Assembly: GCA_013375355.1 (NCBI GenBank)
Contig: JABXJV010000317.1
Span: forward strand, 1 to 15,829
DNA: 15,829 nucleotides
Direction of reading: 5' to 3'
From: Candidatus Helarchaeota archaeon
GTDB taxonomy: Archaea > Asgardarchaeota > Lokiarchaeia > Helarchaeales > JABXJV01
The notes beneath the pieces are model-generated. The model did no database searches and was not told the DNA's origin. It saw only the letters and a list, made by a program, of their open reading frames with translations. Shown in pieces: positions 7,031 through 14,364 of this stretch (positions are counted from its first letter, which is position 1; each line of letters starts with the position of its first letter). The position numbers and the translations under genes are program-made.

Positions 7031-7450
7031 ATGGACAAAAAAATTAAAAAATACTCCGAAATTTTCAATAGAATCATAAATCAAATAGCTTTACTTAAGG
7101 ATGAGTATCCTCATTTTTCAGAAATTGAACCGATCGAAAATAAAATATCCAAAAGTTCTGATCCATTCGAGATAAGCTTTTTATATTCTCACCATATGGA
7201 TCTCGTCGATAATCCTAGGTGGAAACCTAGAATGAAAATTCCTAAAAAAATATTAGCACCGACTTCAGAAGATGGTATCTATATATGGATTCGGTTCATG
7301 GAAAAAGGAAAATATATGAGTCAGCGGGTATTGCCACCAACTTATATCGGAGACATACACGTTACTGTAGATATATTAGGTGGGAATTCTGAAGTAAAAG
7401 AAAAAATTTGGAGTATAATTAAAAGTGAGAATCTAACTATTGAAAAATAA
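7031..7450 (+). CDS. 139-residue protein of unknown function
   Basis: I do not recognise this protein. An N-terminal helical part (1-55, rich in Lys, Ile and Glu) is followed by a mixed part with RWKPRMKIPKKI (63-74), strands YIWIRFME (84-91) and IHVTVDILGG (109-118), and a final helix. There is no signal peptide or membrane segment. It starts 27 bases after the HEPN gene, with an AGGTT ribosome site, so it is probably on the same transcript and might be an extra partner of the toxin-antitoxin pair or just a passenger. The ORF is plausible from its ribosome site and even hydrophobic spacing. Confidence 0.65.
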   Translation: MDKKIKKYSEIFNRIINQIALLKDEYPHFSEIEPIENKISKSSDPFEISFLYSHHMDLVDNPRWKPRMKIPKKILAPTSEDGIYIWIRFMEKGKYMSQRVLPPTYIGDIHVTVDILGGNSEVKEKIWSIIKSENLTIEK

Positions 7451-7487
7451 ATTGAATGAGAAAAAGAAAGTGCAGAGGTTAATTACC

Positions 7488-7502
7488 ATGTGTATACTGT
7501 AG
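7488..7502 (+). CDS. possible four-codon leader ORF (MCIL)
   Basis: ATG TGT ATA CTG TAG lies 20 bases before the Fe-S gene. It is preceded eight bases upstream by GAGGTT (7475-7480), a good ribosome site. A Cys codon in a leader before a gene with about twenty cysteines is suggestive, but such short ORFs arise easily by chance. Confidence 0.2.
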   Translation: MCIL

Positions 7503-7522
7503 TTATTTGGAGGTAACAAAAT

Positions 7523-8371
7523 ATGCCAGTTAAAGATAAAAGGAGTCAGTCTAACAAAACACAATCCGAATCCTCAAAAATGGGAGTTGCTAGACGATTT
7601 GGGAAATTTACTAAATTAGGAATGAGACTATCTCATATACCACCAATAAGCTGGATAATGAAAAGATTATTTGATACAAAAAATTCAAATGGAAGCTTAA
7701 TTCCTATTAATAAATCCTTAGAAACTCCTGAAAATATAGCACTACCTCTCGCAATTACAGAACATTTCATTAATAAAGCAAGTCATATCTTTCTAATGAC
7801 TAATTGCGGCTGTCGAAAAGCTAACAATTGTAAAGATCATGATCATTCAATAGGATGTATTTGGTTGGGGAGAGGGGTTTTAAAAATAAATATTTCTCCT
7901 GAACTTGGGCATCTCGCCACTAAAGAGGAAGCATTGGAACGTGCACGTCTGGGATATGAAAATGGGTTGGTTCCTTCAATAGGTCGACTCAGAGCCGATT
8001 CTTGGGTAATGGGAACTTTACCTGATACGGGACATTTTATGAGTTTGTGTCATTGCTGCCCTTGTTGCTGTGTTTTGCGGTATTTAAAATACGGAAATCC
8101 CGCTTTAGGACGGATTCTTCAGAGAATGGAAGGAATAACGGTTCGAGTAAATAGAAATATCTGTGTAGGCTGCGGACAATGCGCTAAAGTTTGTATCTTT
8201 GATGCAATGAAAATAGTGGATGGAAAAGCAATGATTAATCAAGATAAATGCAAAGGTTGTGGACGCTGCGAGAGAAAATGCCCAAATGAAGCAATTAAAA
8301 TCGCATTAGATGATCCGAGCTGCATTGATGAAATAATCACCCGTATTAGTGCACATGTAAACGTTAGCTGA
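7523..8371 (+). CDS. cysteine-rich 4Fe-4S ferredoxin-domain protein
   Basis: Electron-transfer protein, predicted cytosolic or membrane-peripheral, of 282 residues. The C-terminus is a clear two-cluster ferredoxin: C214-x2-C217-x2-C220-x3-C224 and C243-x2-C246-x2-C249-x3-C253, each ligand set followed by the usual proline or hydrophobic residue. The N-terminal two thirds is a separate cysteine-rich domain with NCGCRKANNC (94-103), GCIWLG (111-116) and the dense cluster CHCCPCCC (176-183), enough for one or more extra clusters. This architecture occurs in anaerobic archaea and bacteria, but its reaction is not known to me. The first 20 residues are polar and low in complexity. The start is well supported by GGAGGT (7509-7514) eight bases before the ATG. 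It may be transcribed with the upstream genes. Confidence 0.85.
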   Translation: MPVKDKRSQSNKTQSESSKMGVARRFGKFTKLGMRLSHIPPISWIMKRLFDTKNSNGSLIPINKSLETPENIALPLAITEHFINKASHIFLMTNCGCRKANNCKDHDHSIGCIWLGRGVLKINISPELGHLATKEEALERARLGYENGLVPSIGRLRADSWVMGTLPDTGHFMSLCHCCPCCCVLRYLKYGNPALGRILQRMEGITVRVNRNICVGCGQCAKVCIFDAMKIVDGKAMINQDKCKGCGRCERKCPNEAIKIALDDPSCIDEIITRISAHVNVS

Positions 8372-8402
8372 TTCGCTATATTATATTAAACAAGCCCTAT
8401 CG

Positions 8403-9293
8403 TTATATTGAGGAATTATCCCCTATAGTATCAGATTTTTTTAAGAATTTTTGATATTCCCACATATCTAATCTTCTCTTACAATTTATACAATACGCTT
8501 TTACTTTCAACCATTCAAGAAATTCTATTCTATGATAAGGTGCACCACAAAAAGGGCAAAAGGCTTGATCTTCACTACTTATCGGTCTTTTACAGATGAG
8601 ACATGTTAAAAATTCATTAAAACAGTTTTTACAAATTCTGGCAGTATTTGGGTTGTCTTGGCTGCAAATAGGACATATTATTGACTCAGAAGGGGTTTCA
8701 ACATTATTATTCAGGGAATTCTCATGAATTTGAGGGATTAATTGTGTTCTGTCGATAGTTTCGGAAAATTCAACTTGAGGCTGTGTTAATTTATCTTGAT
8801 CGCCAAGACCCAGACCAAGTTCCGGATGTTTTGATTCTTTTATAAAAATTATTGTGCCAATTAAAAATCCACAAAGCGATAGAATGATGTGAATTATTGA
8901 ACCATAAAAACTCATTCTGGAATAATAATGCGATATTTCTCTTATTTTTCCAGTCCAAGGCATTAAAATATATAATTCCCATATAGAAGATATAAGAATA
9001 AGCAGATAATTTTCCTTTATAACTTGTATCTGACTCCAAGATATTCCATGAATTGAAATTATTACCAAAAGAGTCCATGCAATTAACCCAAATCCAAACC
9101 CACCCCTTGTCATTTTTCTTTTACTTTTAATACTTCCAATCAGAAATAAAATACCTACTAATATGTTGAGCGCAATACCAATCCAATAAAAAAGCATCCA
9201 AAACGAGTCATAATATGATGGGAAACTATAAGAGGCTATCGACAATAGAAATAAGATTATTGCGAGAGATTTATTAGATCTATTTTCCATCAT
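8403..9293 (-). CDS. membrane protein with C-terminal zinc-ribbon/RING-like module
   Basis: Integral membrane protein of 296 residues. About five hydrophobic helices (roughly 8-26, 32-53, 66-82, 96-112 and 129-151) are followed by a polar linker and a cytosolic zinc-binding tail. The tail holds paired cysteines: C207/C210 with C221/C224 (a zinc ribbon), then C231/C234, C246/C249, H254 and C268/C271. The second set, CLIC...CPFCGAPYH...EWL...CINCK, follows the order of a RING or Prok-RING finger, including the Trp-Leu before the last pair. The ligand three residues after His is Glu257 rather than Cys or His. This could be a membrane-anchored E3-like protein or simply a zinc-ribbon scaffold. ATG 9293 is followed at once by a second ATG (9290), which is better spaced from the AGAGAGGA ribosome site. 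The gene diverges from the TrmB-led cassette. Confidence 0.8.
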   Translation of the reverse strand: MMENRSNKSLAIILFLLSIASYSFPSYYDSFWMLFYWIGIALNILVGILFLIGSIKSKRKMTRGGFGFGLIAWTLLVIISIHGISWSQIQVIKENYLLILISSIWELYILMPWTGKIREISHYYSRMSFYGSIIHIILSLCGFLIGTIIFIKESKHPELGLGLGDQDKLTQPQVEFSETIDRTQLIPQIHENSLNNNVETPSESIICPICSQDNPNTARICKNCFNEFLTCLICKRPISSEDQAFCPFCGAPYHRIEFLEWLKVKAYCINCKRRLDMWEYQKFLKKSDTIGDNSSI

Positions 9294-9425
9294 ATTCCTC
9301 TCTAAGTAATTCTTAATCTCTATTAAAAATCTTAAATTTTAAATTTGATTTTTAAAATTTTTGTATCATCGAAACAGAAATTATAACATATCTTTTTCTT
9401 AATGTGGAGATAAACACAAAGTTTA

Positions 9426-9436
9426 TATCAGTGATA
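9426..9436 (+). promoter_or_regulatory. palindromic operator overlapping a TATA box upstream of the TrmB gene
   Basis: TATCA-G-TGATA is a perfect 5-1-5 palindrome. Its left half overlaps TTTATATC (9422-9429), the best TATA-like element before the cassette. Binding here would block TBP, as expected for autoregulation by the TrmB-like protein encoded next. The same palindrome with a different central base recurs at 14628-14638. A lone half-site, TATCA, lies at 9364-9368. The implied leader to the TTG at 9550 is about 100 bases, which is long. Confidence 0.5.
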
Positions 9437-9549
9437 CTAATTTTACATAAGTATTCAATAAAGATAGTTTTAAAGGAGTTTTTCTCAAAATTTAAGGCAG
9501 TCAGGGATAATATTATTTATTAATTCTTAAAAAAAGAGGCATTAAAAAA

Positions 9550-10347
9550 TTGGAAAATATACTTGATAATCTGTATCAATTAGGATTTAAAAAAAACGAT
9601 GCAAAAGTCTATATTGCTTTATTACAGTTAGGAGTATCCAATCCTTCGGAAATTCCAAAAAAAACAAACATTGTAAGAGCCAGAGTATATGATTCTTTAA
9701 AAAGACTTGAAAAACAAGGATTAGTTGAAAGAGAAGCTGTGAATCGGGCTCCAGAATATTCTGCAATAAATCCTAGTATAGTTTTTTCGAACATAAAGAG
9801 CGAATTAACTAAAAAAATAGATATAACTGAGCATTTACCAGATATTATAAAAGATAAAATCAAAATTAAGCCAGAAAAGGGGACATGGGCAATTAAAGGA
9901 ATACCAAAAATCAAATCAAAGATTGAAAATATAATCCAACAAACAAACAAAAAGTTAATAGCATTAATTACACCTGACTACACTAAAAATTCCGAAAAAT
10001 GGATTTATGACTTACTTCTTTCTAAAGCTCAATCTCAAATCAAAATTAGTATTGGAATGAACATAAAAGAAGAAAATGTTGCAGAAGTTAAAAAATTAAT
10101 TCAGAAAAATATAAAAGTATACCACTGGCAATTTACTGAAGAAATTCCGATAGGTCTCTATACCTCTGATTCCAAAAATACTTTACTAACGGTAATCGGT
10201 AGTTGGAAAAAATATTATGAACATAACATTGGATTTATGATTCAAGGGTCTCCTGCTCAACACAAAGGATTTGAATTCTTAATAGAATGGTTTTTTAGTT
10301 CTTGTAAAAAAGGAGAGGAGCGGTTAAAAGAAATAGAAGGTGAATAA
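9550..10347 (+). CDS. TrmB-family transcriptional regulator
   Basis: DNA-binding regulator of 265 residues. An N-terminal winged helix-turn-helix (about 1-75) has the family pattern LGFKKNDAKVYIALLQLG (11-28) and the recognition helix VRARVYDSLKRLE (42-54). The TrmB C-terminal sensor domain (about 112-255) begins at WAIKGIPKIKSKI; in the family this domain binds sugars or other ligands and is related to the phospholipase D fold. The start is TTG at 9550, with GAGG about ten bases upstream; it matches the usual TrmB N-terminus and no suitable ATG exists. Its stop overlaps the start of the GTPase gene by eight bases, so it leads the operon. It probably controls its own promoter through the palindrome at 9426. 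The ligand is unknown. Confidence 0.9.
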   Translation: MENILDNLYQLGFKKNDAKVYIALLQLGVSNPSEIPKKTNIVRARVYDSLKRLEKQGLVEREAVNRAPEYSAINPSIVFSNIKSELTKKIDITEHLPDIIKDKIKIKPEKGTWAIKGIPKIKSKIENIIQQTNKKLIALITPDYTKNSEKWIYDLLLSKAQSQIKISIGMNIKEENVAEVKKLIQKNIKVYHWQFTEEIPIGLYTSDSKNTLLTVIGSWKKYYEHNIGFMIQGSPAQHKGFEFLIEWFFSSCKKGEERLKEIEGE

Positions 10348-10870
10348 ATTTTCTGAAATCGCTATAAAAATAGTATTAGTTGGTGATGAAGAAGTAGGTA
10401 AAACTTCAATTATCATTAAATATGTGAAAAATCGCTTCACTGAGGATTACAAACCTACTTTGGGAGCGGATTTTGCAGTAAAAAAATTAAAATTTAATGA
10501 AAAAAAAGTGAAATTATATTTATGGGATATCGGAGGACAAAAACAATTCAAAAATCTGCATAAATATTATTACGAAGGTGCAAATTTATTTTTATTGGTT
10601 TTTGACCTTACCTCATACAAAACTTTTGAAAATGCAATAAATATTTGGACAGAAGATATAAAAAATAACTATGATACCATACCAATTATTTTAGTCGGTA
10701 ATAAATTCGATTTAGAAAATGAAAGACAAGTGCTTTTTGAAGAAATTGAAAAAAAATCCTTAAATTTTATAAACTTCTCCATCGAAACTTCCGCTAAAAC
10801 AGGTCATAATATTGAAAATTTATTTCTTAGAATCCTTGAATTATTAGAAACAATAGAAATTGGACCGTAA
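10340..10870 (+). CDS. Rab/Ras-like small GTPase
   Basis: GTP-binding switch protein of 176 residues, the normal size of a Ras-superfamily G domain. All motifs are present: P-loop GDEEVGKTS (15-23), switch-I Thr40 in YKPTLGADF, WDIGGQ (62-67) with the catalytic Gln67, NKFD (121-124) and ETSAK (149-153). The WDxxGQ and ETSAK forms are most like Rab. The C-terminus ends TIEIGP with no cysteine, so it is not prenylated. Membrane attachment, if any, must come through a partner. The GTG start at 10340 is inside the end of the TrmB gene, implying translational coupling. The only other potential partners in the operon are the longin-type protein and a membrane protein, so the GTPase probably acts with them. 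Confidence 0.95.
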   Translation: MNKFSEIAIKIVLVGDEEVGKTSIIIKYVKNRFTEDYKPTLGADFAVKKLKFNEKKVKLYLWDIGGQKQFKNLHKYYYEGANLFLLVFDLTSYKTFENAINIWTEDIKNNYDTIPIILVGNKFDLENERQVLFEEIEKKSLNFINFSIETSAKTGHNIENLFLRILELLETIEIGP

Positions 10871-10875
10871 ACAAT

Positions 10876-11013
10876 TTGATTAAAGGAATTATAATTACAG
10901 CAAGTTCTGGTGTGTGTCTGTTTTATAAAAGCTATGGGTGTGTCTTTGATAGTGAGATACTTACTAACTTCTTAGTAGCGTTAAGCTTACCTATAGGTGA
11001 AAAAAATGATTAA
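10876..11013 (+). pseudogene. truncated N-terminal fragment of a longin-type protein
   Basis: The spacer between the GTPase and the next gene is an open frame of 45 codons from TTG 10876 to TAA 11011-11013. It encodes LIKGIIITASSGVCLFYKSY and 25 more residues. Seventeen of the first 29 residues equal the start of the following protein (MIKGLIISSSTGINLFNKSY...), and FLVA recurs a little later. A 13-base stretch, ATAAAAGCTATGG, is identical in both. Only the first strands and helix of the fold are present; the frame then runs into the ribosome site and ATG of the intact gene. There is no ribosome site before it. It looks like the stump of a tandem paralogue, although a short expressed peptide is possible. 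Confidence 0.7.
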
Positions 11014-12061
11014 AGGATTAATAATATCATCAAGTACTGGAATTAATCTTTTTAATAAAAGCTATGGCTATCATTCTGATAATGAGATTCTAGGAGAAAA
11101 TATTCATCTAATTAATAGTTTTTTAGTAGCAAATGAAACATTTAGTTCTAAAATGATGGGAAAGAATGTATATATAATTAGAATGACCGATGACACACAA
11201 TTTATTTTTGAAAGAGATGAAAAAAATAAATTGTTAATTATTTTATTATCGGATACAAGGCATCATTTATTTAACTTACAACAAAAGCTAAAACATATTA
11301 AATTTGCCTTTCTATATAAATTTCCAGAAATTTGTTTGCAATTTAATCATACTTTAAAAGGTAAATATTATAGGATACCAAAAAAGGAAATTGTGGAAGA
11401 GATTATTGATCAGATTATCCTAAATTCCCCATCTGGGGGGATAGAGGAGATATTTAGTCTTTTTAACACTAAAAATATTTCTAAAATTTTTTCTTCACTT
11501 CTCTCTAAGAGAAATATAATAGTATTTGGTAACGATGAGCAAATTGTTAAGAAATTCACTTCCTCCTTACCGCTTTTGGTACCTTTTCGAGAATTTTATA
11601 TCACTGACAAAATTTTAAAAGTTGAAAATATAGGAGTCTTAATCCCATTTATTGAAAACATAACTGAATTTCCTAAGAATTGTTGGTGGATTGTGGGAAC
11701 AAATACCAATTACGTAGATTTTGATGAGTCAATAACGTTTATAGATATTGATAAAAGAGAAATATATAATGAAATTAATCCTTCTTATTATGAACTTGCT
11801 ATTTGTGAACAATTAAATAAAAATAAAGAACCCCAAATAATACAATCTATTTTATCAAATAAATTAACCGATTTAATTAATACTGTCAGTAATTTAAGAG
11901 AATTAGAAGAAATTAATGAAGAAATATTAGTTGAAAATAAATTGAAGATATATCTATTACCCATAATAAAAAAAATTATCAAAAATGATTTTTTAGCTGA
12001 AGATGAGATAGAAATAAAAGAAGATTACTTTGATTATAAGTTATCAAGATTTTTTGGGTAA
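11006..12061 (+). CDS. longin-domain protein with DENN-like middle region, candidate GTPase regulator
   Basis: This 351-residue protein begins MIKGLIISSSTGINLFNKSY. That start, with the following strands (VYIIRM 55-60, QFIFER 65-70, LLIILL 76-81) and helix, fits a longin/roadblock-type profilin-like domain to about residue 135. The next part resembles the first strands of a DENN module: a Leu-Leu followed by KRNIIVFG (168-175) and LPLLVPF (188-194), then WWIVGTNTNYVDF (227-239) and ITFIDID (243-249), like the PxxIG...vvDLD pattern. The last 90 residues are helical. Longin-DENN proteins in eukaryotes act on Rab-like GTPases, so with a GTPase directly upstream a GEF or effector role is an attractive inference. 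The longin assignment is moderately sure and the DENN one tentative. The ATG at 11006 follows AGGTGA by five bases; an in-frame GTG at 10997 lies inside that ribosome site. Confidence 0.65.
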   Translation: MIKGLIISSSTGINLFNKSYGYHSDNEILGENIHLINSFLVANETFSSKMMGKNVYIIRMTDDTQFIFERDEKNKLLIILLSDTRHHLFNLQQKLKHIKFAFLYKFPEICLQFNHTLKGKYYRIPKKEIVEEIIDQIILNSPSGGIEEIFSLFNTKNISKIFSSLLSKRNIIVFGNDEQIVKKFTSSLPLLVPFREFYITDKILKVENIGVLIPFIENITEFPKNCWWIVGTNTNYVDFDESITFIDIDKREIYNEINPSYYELAICEQLNKNKEPQIIQSILSNKLTDLINTVSNLRELEEINEEILVENKLKIYLLPIIKKIIKNDFLAEDEIEIKEDYFDYKLSRFFG

Positions 12062-12065
12062 TCAA

Positions 12066-12737
12066 ATGCCTTTTACATCTATTTCACTTTTAAATATTAT
12101 AACAGCAACTATGTGTTGTGTAGCGGGATTAGGTTCGGCGATAACTATTTTGCGAAGAGATATAAATAAAGAGTCTTTATTTTTTTCATTATTTTTAATT
12201 GGATTATCGGCACACCAGATCTTTTATGCCTTCCTTTTGGTAGAGGGGTTAAAGGAACTTCACTATCCATTATCTACAATCTCAATTGCCATTTGTGTAA
12301 CTGGGTTATACTTATTTTCAAAATCACTTAAAACTAAAGGTAACATTACTACAATTGATATTTTTTTATGTTCTCTGTTATTCTTAGTTCCTCTTTTTTG
12401 TATAATTTTTAGACCATATATTTTTATATCAGAACCCCATGGATATGAGCTGCAAGTAGAACCGTGGTTTTTAATATTTTATACTTTATTCGAGGTATCA
12501 TATTTGGCTTATTCTGTATCTCTACTTTTTAAAATGATGTTAACATCACATTCGTTAAAAATTCGACGAAAAGTTAAAATAATAATAGTCTCGCTTATAT
12601 TGATAGCAATTTCCGCAATATTAACAGAGGTTGTAATACCAATTATCTTTCTAACTCATATAACAAAGCCTGTTGGATATCTATTAATGGGCTTATTTAT
12701 GTTAACCATGTCTTATGCCTTTATAGAAAAAGATTGA
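12066..12737 (+). CDS. seven-helix membrane protein of unknown function
   Basis: Integral membrane protein of 223 residues with seven clear hydrophobic helices (about 6-28, 38-60, 67-87, 97-116, 134-157, 170-197 and 201-220) and basic cytosolic loops such as KIRRKVK (165-171). The layout recalls the 7TM input domains found before archaeal and bacterial histidine kinases, but no kinase, HAMP or other soluble domain follows. It might be a stand-alone sensor or a membrane anchor for the GTPase module. The ATG at 12066 lies five bases after the stop of the longin gene. A TTG start at 12030 would overlap that gene by 32 bases and is less likely. The ribosome site is weak (GGGTAA), suggesting coupling. 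Confidence 0.75.
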   Translation: MPFTSISLLNIITATMCCVAGLGSAITILRRDINKESLFFSLFLIGLSAHQIFYAFLLVEGLKELHYPLSTISIAICVTGLYLFSKSLKTKGNITTIDIFLCSLLFLVPLFCIIFRPYIFISEPHGYELQVEPWFLIFYTLFEVSYLAYSVSLLFKMMLTSHSLKIRRKVKIIIVSLILIAISAILTEVVIPIIFLTHITKPVGYLLMGLFMLTMSYAFIEKD

Positions 12738-12749
12738 GAGAGTGAAAAT

Positions 12750-14087
12750 ATGAGGATATGTTGGTTATCCACAGAAATGGGTGAATATACTAGTGGTATA
12801 GCAAATCACAATAGAATATTAGTAGAATATTTAAAAAACCATCCCGAAGTAGAAGATATAACTGTAGTCCGATATCCCCTACCAGAAAACGGTTTTTTTA
12901 TACAAAATCCACAACAATGGAGGGGAGTTAATATCTTTTCACCTAAAGTTGCTTTGAATATAAAGGGTGCTTTAAATTCTTTTAAAAAAGCTGATCTAAA
13001 TTTAAAGGCAAAAATCCAATTTTGGTTTCTGCGTCTAGGAATAAAATTGAAGAAAATGTCATTTTTTAACTTAAGTAAAATTAAAAAAGCTGGGAAAATA
13101 AGTTTGGCTGCATTTGCAATTCTTTCCTTTCAAAAACCCTTCCCCAATCCATTTTGGAAAGAATTTACAAATTGTATTTTAAAGACAAAACCAGACATTG
13201 TTCAGAGTCAAGCAGCCCTTCTTATTATTGGTGGAGTTTTAGCAAGGGATAAAATTAAAGCTCACTTATCTTCACAAATGACGTTGCCAGGTGCTATTGA
13301 AGGAGAAAAAGGATCTATTAATTATGAATTTGAAAAAAGATTTAACGAAGCATTAAAATGGGGTATAGAAGCGGATAAAACAGATTTCTTTTTACCTGTC
13401 TCCCAAGATGTAAAAAATTATCTTGTGAGTCTGGGGGCAGATCCTAATAAAATTAAGATTATGCAAACGCCAATAGTCATCAAAGATTTCAACAGAGTGG
13501 ATAAACTAGTTGCCCGTGAAAAATTAGGACTTCCAAAAAATAAAAAAATTATCCTATCTGTCGGTAGAATGACAATGCAAAAAAGGTTCCAAGACATTTT
13601 AGAGATTTTAAAAATGATGCCTAAAGATGTGGTGTTTTTCTTAAAAAAGAGTAGGTGTATTTCTGAAGAGTTTTTTGAAAGTGCACACCTATTATTCTCA
13701 TTAATTAAAAAATACAAACTTAAAGATAGAGTAATAATCAACGATAGTGTCTTACCGTATAACGAGATGAAATATGTTTATCAATCATGTGATGTTGCGG
13801 TGTTTCCATATATAGGCGAGCCACAAGGTACTTGTGTAACTGAATGTATAGCAAATGGACGACCCATTGTTGTCTACAATAGCGGTTATTTGCCTAACTA
13901 TATAAATGGAAATGGGTATCTCGTAGAACCAAAAAATATAAAGAGCTTGTATGAAAAAACTAAAATATTTTTAGATGATGAAAGAGTAGCGAAAGAAGCT
14001 GGAGAAAAAAGTATAGAGCTTGCACTAAAATATGATATTAATATAATTGGAGAACAATTAATAAATCTATATAAGGAATTTTTATAA
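12750..14087 (+). CDS. GT4-family glycosyltransferase
   Basis: GT-B fold retaining glycosyltransferase of 445 residues, predicted to move a sugar from a nucleotide-sugar donor to a lipid or glycan acceptor at the inner face of the membrane. The N-terminus MRICWLSTEMGEYTSGIANHN has the glycine loop of the acceptor domain. The C-terminal donor domain starts near KKIILSVGRMTMQKRF (265-280), with G272, R273 and K278 in the expected phosphate-binding positions. GEPQGTCVTECIANGRPIV (356-374) gives the E357-x7-E365 donor motif. A basic, hydrophobic insert around residues 85-130 could sit on the membrane. Substrates cannot be inferred. The gene starts 12 bases after the membrane protein, with GAGAG upstream, and ends the cassette. 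A decayed copy of its last 63 residues lies at 14733-14921. Confidence 0.9.
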   Translation: MRICWLSTEMGEYTSGIANHNRILVEYLKNHPEVEDITVVRYPLPENGFFIQNPQQWRGVNIFSPKVALNIKGALNSFKKADLNLKAKIQFWFLRLGIKLKKMSFFNLSKIKKAGKISLAAFAILSFQKPFPNPFWKEFTNCILKTKPDIVQSQAALLIIGGVLARDKIKAHLSSQMTLPGAIEGEKGSINYEFEKRFNEALKWGIEADKTDFFLPVSQDVKNYLVSLGADPNKIKIMQTPIVIKDFNRVDKLVAREKLGLPKNKKIILSVGRMTMQKRFQDILEILKMMPKDVVFFLKKSRCISEEFFESAHLLFSLIKKYKLKDRVIINDSVLPYNEMKYVYQSCDVAVFPYIGEPQGTCVTECIANGRPIVVYNSGYLPNYINGNGYLVEPKNIKSLYEKTKIFLDDERVAKEAGEKSIELALKYDINIIGEQLINLYKEFL

Positions 14088-14364
14088 TATAATAATCCCA
14101 ATACAAAATCTTAAAAAAGCCTTTTAATTACCCAAATTTGCCAATTTTTGCTTTTACAACTATGTTTTACTTATTGGATTCCTTATCAAAATTAAAAATT
14201 ACCCACTATCAAAACGACATTAGTAGATCTACAATAATACTTCTATAAAATTAATTTCTTATCACATTAAATTAATTTTCATTCTTATCCTTAATTCTAA
14301 TTCAAAAATTAATTAAACAATCTTAAGTAATTCATTGCTGATATTTAAAAAGGGAACTTGAGAG
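14088..14364. other. AT-rich spacer after the cassette
   Basis: There is no convincing gene in either direction. It holds a few T-rich runs (near 14147-14155) that could end the cassette transcript and a weak TTAAAA/TTTTAA inverted repeat near 14112-14127. I tried to match it to the cassette genes and saw no remnant. Confidence 0.5.

Noticed and set aside
8791..9078. 95-codon minus-strand frame inside the membrane/zinc gene
   Set aside because: It is in a different frame from the well-supported gene and has no ribosome site or recognisable content.
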